This document shows, piece after piece, positions 7,299 to 13,937 of a stretch of DNA of 31,103 bases. The position numbers and the translations under genes are program-made. Each line of letters begins with the position of its first letter. The stretch's first letter is position 1. The stretch is taken from assembly GCA_031430035.1 (NCBI GenBank), contig JANPAS010000044.1, forward strand, positions 1 through 31,103, in the 5' to 3' direction. The stretch comes from JASGCK01 sp031430035 (GTDB taxonomy: Bacteria; Pseudomonadota; Gammaproteobacteria; Burkholderiales; Burkholderiaceae_C). The notes under the pieces are model-generated. The model did not search any database. It had not been told where the DNA came from and was given only the letters and a program-made list of their open reading frames with translations.

Positions 7299-8834
7299 AT
7301 GATCCGTCCACACTTACAACTCCACGACTATGTGGAACCCGTTGCACCGCGCCAAGCTGCCACTGTTTTATTCCTGAGAGATGTGGAGGGCGAGTTAGAG
7401 GTGCTGATGACCCAGCGCTCAAAAACCGCCAGCTTCGCACCGGGCGTGTATGTCTTCCCAGGCGGCGCTGTGGACAAGGGCGAAACCTATGAGCAAGCGG
7501 CGGTGCGTGAATGCATTGAAGAGCTGAGCGTGACTGCCGATATTGAGTCGCTGCGCTTGCAAGCCATTTGGACAACCGACCGCGATATGTCCAAACGCTT
7601 CGTGGTCAAGTTCTATGTTGCACCCATGCCCGAGGGGCAAACGCCTGTGGCCGACGAGCAAGAGCAGTTTTTGCCTACGTGGGTCAAGCCCGCCGAGGCG
7701 CTGGCGATGCATCAAGTCAAACAATTCCCGATGATTTTTCCAACCATCCGCACACTGGAGTGGCTGGCAAAATTTGACAGCACAGCGGCCGTGATGGCGC
7801 ATTGCGATACCAACGTGCCGCAGTGGGATTCGTGCCCGCGTTCGGGCAACATCGCAGGCAAGCCGCACTACTACATGGAGCATGACTCCCCTTATGGCGA
7901 GCTAGAGCTGGTTTGCCCCGACGGCATCAAACGCCACGCGCTCGATTGGACACATGACGCGCCCGTGCCACTCTTAAAACACGTGCGCCGCCTCACCTGC
8001 GGCAACCCCAGCATGATGACGGGGCCGGGTACGAACAGCTACATCATCGGGACGGTGGACACGGGTTTCATCGTCATCGACCCAGGGCCGTATGGCACGT
8101 ATGACCTCAGCACACCTGATGCGGATAAGGCGCATGTGCAGCGCCTCTTCGATGCCTGCAACGGAGATATCCGCGCCATTATCTGCACGCACTCGCACCC
8201 CGATCATTCACCAGCAGCAGCACCGCTGCAGGCCATATCCAGTAAGGCTTCCCAGCAAGGCTCGGATTTGGGTGTGCCCAAAATTTACGGCATGAAAAAT
8301 CTGCCAACCAGCAGACCGCATTCAGAATTTACGCCTGATGTACAAACCAAAGATGGCGATGTGCTGACGCTGAAGGGCGGTGATTTGACCATCACACTAC
8401 GCGCCATTCACACCCCAGGCCACGCCGCAAACCACGTCTGTTGGGCGTTAGAAGAGGATGGACTTTTGATTTCAGGCGATCACATTTTGAACGGCAGCAC
8501 CACGGTGATTGACCCGCCCGATGGCAACATGACCGATTATTTGCAGTCGCTAGACAAGCTAACAGCTGCTTGCGAGCAATACGACATCCAATACATCTTG
8601 CCCGCGCATGGTTATGTGCTTGGCTTTGCCAAAGATGCGATTGCCAAACTCAAAGCGCACCGACTCGGGCGCGAAGCTAAAGTGAAAAAAGCGATGCAGG
8701 CCATGCCCAGTGCGGCCTTAGATGAGCTAGTTGCACTGGCCTACGACGATGTCCCTCCTAAAATTTGGCCCATTGCCATGCGGTCGTTGGCGGCGCATGT
8801 GGAGCGGTTGAAGGAAATGGATAAGTCGGAATAG
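7299..8834 (+). CDS. Nudix hydrolase / metallo-beta-lactamase-fold fusion protein
   Basis: A 511-residue two-enzyme protein. Residues ~15-150 form a Nudix domain whose box runs G56, E62, R70-E71, E74-E75, with Ser in place of the usual final Gly. Residues ~215-440 form an MBL-fold hydrolase, with THSHPDHS (HxHxDH) near residue 300, HTPGHAANHVCW, and ISGDHIL. The C-terminal ~70 residues resemble the winged-helix tail of LACTB2-like proteins. Nudix domains cleave nucleoside-diphosphate-linked substrates, and LACTB2-like MBL proteins include RNases and thioester hydrolases; the combined substrate is unknown. The stop codon lies inside the first unit of the 10-bp repeat array that precedes the fic gene's 3' end. 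Confidence 0.9.
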   Translation: MIRPHLQLHDYVEPVAPRQAATVLFLRDVEGELEVLMTQRSKTASFAPGVYVFPGGAVDKGETYEQAAVRECIEELSVTADIESLRLQAIWTTDRDMSKRFVVKFYVAPMPEGQTPVADEQEQFLPTWVKPAEALAMHQVKQFPMIFPTIRTLEWLAKFDSTAAVMAHCDTNVPQWDSCPRSGNIAGKPHYYMEHDSPYGELELVCPDGIKRHALDWTHDAPVPLLKHVRRLTCGNPSMMTGPGTNSYIIGTVDTGFIVIDPGPYGTYDLSTPDADKAHVQRLFDACNGDIRAIICTHSHPDHSPAAAPLQAISSKASQQGSDLGVPKIYGMKNLPTSRPHSEFTPDVQTKDGDVLTLKGGDLTITLRAIHTPGHAANHVCWALEEDGLLISGDHILNGSTTVIDPPDGNMTDYLQSLDKLTAACEQYDIQYILPAHGYVLGFAKDAIAKLKAHRLGREAKVKKAMQAMPSAALDELVALAYDDVPPKIWPIAMRSLAAHVERLKEMDKSE

Positions 8835-8872
8835 CCATAAAAATAGCCACAAATATCCATAAATAGCCGTAT
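8831..8872 (+). repeat. Left 10-bp repeat array at the 3' end of fic
   Basis: Four units of the type ATAGCC(A/G)TAAA begin at 8831, 8843, 8853 (ATATCC variant) and 8863, giving spacings of 12, 10 and 10. The first unit contains the stop codon of the Nudix-MBL gene. The same unit, orientation and spacing occur at the other end of fic (9941-9989). A short AGCC/GGCT stem at 8865-8879 might act as a weak terminator for either neighbour. Confidence 0.8.
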
Positions 8873-8880
8873 TTTGGCTT

Positions 8881-9948
8881 TTATGATTCAGCTTCTGATA
8901 TGGTGTACCAAGTGCCGCGACCTGTCCCGTGCTGAATCAAGTGCCCTTCTTTGACTAGGTTTCCCAGATGCAACTTGATCGTCGGGCGCTTGCCTTGCGT
9001 TTGCTGTTCTGCCTCAAGGGTGGTCAGTCTGCCGTGCCGACGAACCAAATCCATAAGGTCGGCAGAGAGTTTGGGTAAGCGCTGGGAAAGCAATTTTTCG
9101 CGCTCAACCTTAGCGCCTAGTCGTTTGACTTGCGAACAAAGCGAGGATAAGAAAAATTGAACCCAAGGTTGCCAATTCGGATTTTCAGAGCGAATGGTTC
9201 CTTGCGTTTGCCTTAGCGCAATGTAGTAACCCTGCTTGTTTTGCTCAATGATGCTCTCTAGCGAGCTATACGGAACGTAGGCATAGCCAAATTGAAGCAT
9301 CAGCAGTGTGGTGAGCACCCGTGATAGGCGACCATTGCCATCTTCGAATGGGTGTATTTCTAAGAAAACAACAACAAAGATGGCCACGATTAAAAGCGGA
9401 TGTAACGTTTGGTTGTCCTTCGCGTAGCGCAGCCAGCTTAGTAGCTCTTGCATCAGGCGCGGCGTATCGAACGGAGTTGCCGTTTCAAAAACAATCGCGA
9501 CTTGCTCACCCTTGTCGTTGAATGCAGCGACGCTGTTAGATATCGTTTTGTACTGACCCCGATGATGACTATCTTGCGTGCGATAGATCAAGAGGTCTCG
9601 GTGGAACTGTTTGATGTGGTTTTCATTAAAGGGAATGTGTTCCCATGAACCAAAGAGCAACTCCATGACCTGCGCATAACCAGCAACTTCTTGCTCATCA
9701 CGGGTCTTGAACTCTTTGATTTTTAAATTAGCGAGTAGCTTGTCCACTTGTGCATTGGTCAGCTTGCTACCCTCAATGCGCGTTGACGAGGCAACGCTTT
9801 CTATCGTAGCCACGTGCCGCAGCGCAAGCAAGCGCTCAGGCGCAAGCGTGCCAAGCGCCCGCCATGCACCCTTGAATTCATCAATTTGTGCAATGAGAGC
9901 AAGGATCGGCTGGGTAACGACGAGTGTGTCTGTGTTCAACATAGCCAT
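8881..9948 (-). CDS. Class II Fic-domain AMP-transferase with C-terminal winged helix
   Basis: A 355-residue Fic protein. The active-site motif HPFEDGNGR is at 199-207 (canonical HPFx[D/E]GNGR), so it should be competent to transfer AMP from ATP to a protein hydroxyl. An N-terminal inhibitory helix motif SSTRIEG (residues ~54-60, [S/T]xxxE[G/N]) places it in class II, where the Glu blocks ATP placement. The last ~75 residues (LSADLMDLVRRHGRLTTLEAE...GRGTWYTI) look like a winged helix-turn-helix, which may bind its own promoter. The start is ATG 9948 or, two codons later, ATG 9942; both lie inside the right repeat array and neither has a good Shine-Dalgarno. Target protein unknown. By eye the gene is lower in GC than the flanking metabolic genes, and the matching arrays at both ends suggest acquisition as a unit. 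Confidence 0.92.
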   Translation of the reverse strand: MAMLNTDTLVVTQPILALIAQIDEFKGAWRALGTLAPERLLALRHVATIESVASSTRIEGSKLTNAQVDKLLANLKIKEFKTRDEQEVAGYAQVMELLFGSWEHIPFNENHIKQFHRDLLIYRTQDSHHRGQYKTISNSVAAFNDKGEQVAIVFETATPFDTPRLMQELLSWLRYAKDNQTLHPLLIVAIFVVVFLEIHPFEDGNGRLSRVLTTLLMLQFGYAYVPYSSLESIIEQNKQGYYIALRQTQGTIRSENPNWQPWVQFFLSSLCSQVKRLGAKVEREKLLSQRLPKLSADLMDLVRRHGRLTTLEAEQQTQGKRPTIKLHLGNLVKEGHLIQHGTGRGTWYTISEAES

Positions 9949-9989
9949 AAATATAGCCTTAAATAGCCATAAATATCCATGGATAGCTA
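9941..9989 (+). repeat. Right 10-bp repeat array over the fic start codon
   Basis: Units ATAGCCATAAA, ATAGCCTTAAA, ATAGCCATAAA, ATATCCATGGA and ATAGCTAA begin at 9941, 9953, 9963, 9973 and 9983 (spacings 12, 10, 10, 10). They cover the fic start codon and the bases before it. Ten-base spacing puts the units on one face of the helix, as expected for cooperative protein binding, so this could be an operator. The same array at the other end of the gene needs a further explanation. Confidence 0.8.
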
Positions 9990-10005
9990 ATTAAATTCAT
10001 CGATG

Positions 10006-10036
10006 CACCCGTAAAAACACCCAATTTCACCCAATT
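10006..10036. promoter_or_regulatory. Phased CACCC repeats in the fic upstream region
   Basis: CACCC occurs at 10006, and CACCCAATT at 10018 and 10028, with spacings of 12 and 10, repeating the phasing of the adjacent array. These lie in the 113-bp gap between the small helical protein gene and fic, where a fic promoter would have to be. Protein-binding sites are an inference; no -10/-35 elements could be assigned with confidence. Confidence 0.35.
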
Positions 10037-10061
10037 AATAGAAAACTCAAATTGCCCGGAC

Positions 10062-10637
10062 TTAGGTGGTACGCGCACGACTTTGTAGCGTGTATTCTGG
10101 TGGCGTGATGCCTCTTGCGATGTAGACGCGGCTACAAATTAATTCGGGCACCCCACGGAAAGCGATTTCTAGCAGGCGTGTGCCATCGTCAAGTTTAGTG
10201 AAGGATGCGGCTGTGTGTGCCAATCCCTTATTTGCAAGGTAGATCACGTATGCGAGCGCGGCTTCGGCCTCACTGGCTGAGCCAGAATAATATTTAGCAG
10301 CCTCCGCAATCGTTATGCGTCGAAGCCCTTGAAACTGCTCTATCCCGTAGTCATCCTTTTTGCGTTTTTCAGTAATCTCTCGCAAGGTGGTTGAATCTGT
10401 GCTGTTTAATGCAAGCCCACAAAATTCCAATAATGCGCGGCAATGAACTATTGCAGCTTCGATTGCACCATTCGTAAAACCTGTAGCTTTACCTTCAATT
10501 ACTTGCTTCTGGTTGAAGTAAATGGCCATTGTTGGTGGTGCATCCCACTCCATCGAGTGGCGCAGCGCAAGATGACCAATTGCTATGGCACTCATTCTGT
10601 GTTCGATGAGCGCCGTCAGTTCGGTTGATGGCTCCAT
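10062..10637 (-). CDS. Hypothetical helical protein, possibly HEPN-like
   Basis: I do not recognise this 191-residue protein. Start chosen at the ATG at 10635-10637 (MEPSTELTAL), 7 nt after the pgi stop codon and with AGAAAG upstream. Longer forms starting at 10667 or at a GTG at 10721 would overlap pgi. The product is soluble and largely helical by inspection. The segments EAAIVHCRALLEFCG (~residues 57-71) and ANKGLAHTAASF (~136-147) resemble the 'ARxLIEF ... NKxxAH' pattern I associate with HEPN-like helical proteins. That is only a resemblance; there is no certain RNase motif. It follows pgi closely and precedes fic on the same strand, so it could belong to either group. Confidence 0.65.
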   Translation of the reverse strand: MEPSTELTALIEHRMSAIAIGHLALRHSMEWDAPPTMAIYFNQKQVIEGKATGFTNGAIEAAIVHCRALLEFCGLALNSTDSTTLREITEKRKKDDYGIEQFQGLRRITIAEAAKYYSGSASEAEAALAYVIYLANKGLAHTAASFTKLDDGTRLLEIAFRGVPELICSRVYIARGITPPEYTLQSRARTT

Positions 10638-10644
10638 AGGCTTT

Positions 10645-12177
10645 CTAAACAAATGAACGTGGGTCATAAATAGACCGCAACAACCCAGCCGTAGAAGCAT
10701 CCAACCCACTCGCATCCCCACTCATCAACCTCGGCTCAATATCTTTAGCCAGCACCTTCCCCAGCTCAACCCCAAACTGATCGAAGCTATTGATGCCCCA
10801 CAGCACGCCGCTTACGAACACGCGGTGCTCGTAGAGCGCGATGAGTGCGCCTAGCGTTTCTGGTGTGAGCGCGTCCAGCATGATGAAGGTGCTGGGGCGG
10901 TTGCCTGCGAAGTTTTTGTGACCACCTGCGTTTAGCTTGCCTTGCATCAGCGCTTGAGCTTGCGCGATGGCGTTGGCGAGCAGTGCCTGATGGTGCTTGG
11001 CTTGCGAGGCTGTGTTGATATTGCCTTTATCGTAGGTCGGCGTTTTGACGGCGACGAATTCGACGGGAATCACATCCGTGCCTTGATGCAGCATTTGGAA
11101 GAAGGCGTGCTGTCCGTTCGTGCCTGCCTCACCCCAAATAACAGGCGAAGTTGAAACACTGAGAGACTTGCCCTCTGTGTCAACAGATTTCCCATTACTT
11201 TCCATCTCTAGCTGCTGCAAATAGGCGGGAAGCCTGCCTAGTGCCGACGAATACGGAGCGATGCAGCGGCTGGTAAATTTCAAATCGTTGCGGTAGTACA
11301 CGTCTAGTAAACCCAAGCGAACAGGTAAATTTTGCGCGAGTGGTGCGGTTTTGAAGTGCTCGTCCATGGCGTGCGCGCCAGACAAAAATGCCCTGAAACC
11401 CTTATCCCCTATGGCGATGGCGAGGGACAGCCCAATCGCAGACCAGATGGAATAACGCCCGCCGACCCAATCCCAAAAACCAAAGGTGGTGCTGATGCCG
11501 AACGCTTTGGCGGCAGGCACGTTGGTTGTGACCGCGCAGAAATGTTTGCTGGTGTCGAGATTTGAACTGCCGTCTGCTGTTCCACCATTAGCAACAAACC
11601 ACGCCCGCGCTGTGGTCGCGTTCAACATGGTTTCTGCCGTGGTGAAGGTTTTGGATGCAATGATGAACAGTGTGCTTTCGGGCTTGCATTGGCGCAGCAC
11701 GGCGTTCAGTTCGTGTCCATCGACGTTGGAGACGAAGTGGTAGCGTTTTCTATGATTCGTGAATTGATCGAGTGCTCGCACGGCAAAAGCAGGCCCAAGG
11801 TCTGAGCCGCCAATGCCGATATTCACGATGTCCGTGATCGAGTCGTCTGCACGCACGATTTGGGCATACGCGAGGAAGGCATCCAGCACGGGGCGAACTT
11901 CCGTATCGTTTGGATTGCGAAGGCGCACATGCGAGACGCTACGTCCTTCGGTGCTGTTGATGGCATCTCCCTTGAACATCGCGTCCCGCTTGGCCTCTAG
12001 GCCTGCACGTGCAGCGCGGGCAATTAGCGTGAACTCGATTTTTCGGTCGATGAGATTTTTAGAGAGGTCGCAAAAAATGGAATGCTCGCCCGTCGCTGTT
12101 TTGATGGCAATGCTTTGGCTGAAATGCGCAAAGCGCTGCGGGTCAGCGGCAAAAGATTCTTTGAGATTGAGTCCCAT
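10645..12177 (-). CDS. pgi: Glucose-6-phosphate isomerase
   Basis: A 510-residue phosphoglucose isomerase interconverting glucose-6-phosphate and fructose-6-phosphate in the cytoplasm. Sugar-phosphate binding segments are IGIGGSDLGP at ~120-129 and SKTFTT at 175-180. The catalytic GEAGTNGQHAFFQ lies at 349-361 with Glu350 as the general base. The second family signature, GVLWGINSFDQFGVELGK, is near residue 460. An AAGAGA ribosome binding site overlaps the end of tal, whose stop is only 7 bp upstream, so the two are almost certainly co-transcribed and probably translationally coupled. Length is somewhat below the ~550 residues of the E. coli enzyme but within the bacterial range. Its position behind an AfuABC-like transporter and tal makes sense if sugar phosphates are imported. 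Confidence 0.97.
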   Translation of the reverse strand: MGLNLKESFAADPQRFAHFSQSIAIKTATGEHSIFCDLSKNLIDRKIEFTLIARAARAGLEAKRDAMFKGDAINSTEGRSVSHVRLRNPNDTEVRPVLDAFLAYAQIVRADDSITDIVNIGIGGSDLGPAFAVRALDQFTNHRKRYHFVSNVDGHELNAVLRQCKPESTLFIIASKTFTTAETMLNATTARAWFVANGGTADGSSNLDTSKHFCAVTTNVPAAKAFGISTTFGFWDWVGGRYSIWSAIGLSLAIAIGDKGFRAFLSGAHAMDEHFKTAPLAQNLPVRLGLLDVYYRNDLKFTSRCIAPYSSALGRLPAYLQQLEMESNGKSVDTEGKSLSVSTSPVIWGEAGTNGQHAFFQMLHQGTDVIPVEFVAVKTPTYDKGNINTASQAKHHQALLANAIAQAQALMQGKLNAGGHKNFAGNRPSTFIMLDALTPETLGALIALYEHRVFVSGVLWGINSFDQFGVELGKVLAKDIEPRLMSGDASGLDASTAGLLRSIYDPRSFV

Positions 12178-12184
12178 ACGTCTC

Positions 12185-13132
12185 TTAGATGGCTCGCATC
12201 AAGGCTTCTAATTTTTCGGTGTCCGCCGCAAAGGCGCGAATACCTTCGGCTAATTTTTCGGTGGCGCAGGCATCGGCATTTAAGGCCAAACGGAACGATG
12301 ATTCGATGTAATGAATCGGCTCCAAGGCCATACTGGACGTGGCCTGCGGGGCAAGCATTCTTGGCAGTGGCGCATCGCTTGCAGCCAATCCAGCCAATAA
12401 ATCGGGCGCAATCGTGAGCAAGTCGCAGCCTGCCAGTGCTGTGATTTGCCCAAGATTTCTAAAGCTCGCGCCCATCACTTCGGTTTGGATGCCAAAGCGC
12501 TTGTAGTAGTTGTAAATCTCGGTGACGGATTGAACGCCAGGGTCATTCGCGCCAGCGCGATCGGCCTCGACCCATGCAGCGCCTGCCGCCTTTTTGTGCC
12601 AGTCGTAAATACGACCCACAAAAGGCGAAATCAATTGCACGCCTGCATCGCCGCAAGCGATGGCTTGGCATTTGGCAAACAGCAAGGTGAGGTTGGTGTG
12701 GATGCCCTCACTCTCCAATTGTTTGGCAGCTTGAATGCCTTCCCACGTGGCAGCGATTTTGATAAGCACCCTGCTGGAGGCCACGCCAGCATTGGCATAC
12801 AGGCCAATCACCCTGCGAGCTCGCATGAGTGTGGCAGTGGTATCAAAGCTGAGGCGGGCATCCACTTCGGTGGAGACGCGCCCCGGCACGACTTCCAAAA
12901 TCTTGCAACCGAAGCGCACGAGTAAGCGATCCATTTGCTCGTCTAAAGGCTCGCTGCGGTGGGCGTTGATGACCTCGGCCATCAGCGGCGCGTACTCAGG
13001 TTTTTGCACCGCCTTCAAAATCAGCGACGGATTGGTCGTGGCGTCGGTCGGCTTGAATTGCGCTAACTGCAAAAAGTCGCCCGTGTCGGCAACGACGGTG
13101 GTGTGTTGTTTAAGTTGCTCTAATTGATTCAT
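12185..13132 (-). CDS. tal: Transaldolase
   Basis: A 315-residue class I transaldolase of the E. coli TalB type. It moves a dihydroxyacetone unit between sedoheptulose-7-phosphate or fructose-6-phosphate and an aldose phosphate in the non-oxidative pentose phosphate pathway. The Schiff-base Lys is K125 in VLIKIAATWEG. Asp17 (VADTGDF), TNPSLI at 33-38 and VPGRVSTEVDARLS at ~82-95 are further family landmarks. No clear Shine-Dalgarno precedes the ATG at 13130-13132. The ATPase gene stops 12 bp upstream and pgi starts 7 bp downstream on the same strand, which indicates one transcription unit. Confidence 0.97.
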   Translation of the reverse strand: MNQLEQLKQHTTVVADTGDFLQLAQFKPTDATTNPSLILKAVQKPEYAPLMAEVINAHRSEPLDEQMDRLLVRFGCKILEVVPGRVSTEVDARLSFDTTATLMRARRVIGLYANAGVASSRVLIKIAATWEGIQAAKQLESEGIHTNLTLLFAKCQAIACGDAGVQLISPFVGRIYDWHKKAAGAAWVEADRAGANDPGVQSVTEIYNYYKRFGIQTEVMGASFRNLGQITALAGCDLLTIAPDLLAGLAASDAPLPRMLAPQATSSMALEPIHYIESSFRLALNADACATEKLAEGIRAFAADTEKLEALMRAI

Positions 13133-13144
13133 TTTTTGGCAAAG

Positions 13145-13924
13145 TTATTTCTGCCATTTTAAGAACCGATCGATGTCATCCCTCAGCAGTGCCGCTTCAC
13201 CTAAAAAGTTTTTGACGTACTCGCTCTTGGGTTGTTCAAACACTTCCTGCGGTGTGCCCATTTGCGCGATCACGCCGTGGTCCATCACGACGATGTGATC
13301 GGACACCGCGAGTGCCTCCACTAAGTCGTGCGTGACGTAGGCAACGGTGAGCTTGAGCCGCTGCTGCAAGTTGCGAATTTCCTCGCGCATGGCACGGCGC
13401 AGTTGTGCATCTAAGTTGGAGAGCGGCTCGTCAAACAGCAGCACGGCGGGCTCTAGCACCAAGGCGCGGGCGAGTGCTACGCGTTGCTGCTGACCGCCCG
13501 AGAGCTCGCTAGGTAAGCGCTCGTCAAAGCCAACTAAGCCGACGTTTTTGAGCGCTTCGCGTGCGCGATCTTGCGCCTCCGATTTTTTAACGCCTGTCAT
13601 CTTCAAGCCATAACCCACGTTGGCCAGCACATTCATGTGGGGAAAGAGCGCGTAGTTTTGGAACACCAAGCTCACATTGCGTTCGTGTGCGGCGCGGTGC
13701 GTCACGTGCTCGATCTTGCCTTGTTTGTCCGCCATCCAGATCTCGCCGCCCGTGGGTGACTCCAGCCCTGCAATCATGCGCAGCGTGGTGGTTTTGCCGC
13801 AACCCGAAGGCCCGAGCAGCGTGGTGAGGGTGCCCGTGGGGACGGTAAAGCTGATGCTATCGACGGCCAGCGCAGCAGTCTTGCTCTCGCCGTAGCGTTT
13901 GGAGACGTTTTTAAATTCGATCAT
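13145..13924 (-). CDS. ABC transporter ATPase (AfuC/FbpC type, short form)
   Basis: A 259-residue nucleotide-binding subunit. Walker A GPSGCGKTT at 38-46, Q-loop Q89, signature LSGGQQQR at 141-148, Walker B VLLFDEP at 161-167 and H-loop His199 are all intact. Family members of the Fbp/Pot/Mal type usually have ~340-370 residues with a C-terminal TOBE regulatory domain. Here the protein ends soon after the ATPase core (FLKWQK), so that domain is absent or reduced. It starts 13 bp after the permease stop codon, as the third gene of the transporter operon. The ATPase powers uptake through the adjacent permease; substrate is discussed under the binding protein. Confidence 0.94.
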   Translation of the reverse strand: MIEFKNVSKRYGESKTAALAVDSISFTVPTGTLTTLLGPSGCGKTTTLRMIAGLESPTGGEIWMADKQGKIEHVTHRAAHERNVSLVFQNYALFPHMNVLANVGYGLKMTGVKKSEAQDRAREALKNVGLVGFDERLPSELSGGQQQRVALARALVLEPAVLLFDEPLSNLDAQLRRAMREEIRNLQQRLKLTVAYVTHDLVEALAVSDHIVVMDHGVIAQMGTPQEVFEQPKSEYVKNFLGEAALLRDDIDRFLKWQK

Positions 13925-13937
13925 GGTGTGAGTTACC

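Noticed and set aside
8831..9989. CRISPR array or plasmid iterons for the ATAGCC repeats
   Set aside because: Units are ~10 bp with no unique spacers and no cas or rep gene; two short arrays around one gene do not fit either.
10638..10721. Extended starts for the protein downstream of pgi
   Set aside because: They would overlap the end of pgi; the later ATG is 7 nt after the pgi stop and has a ribosome binding site.
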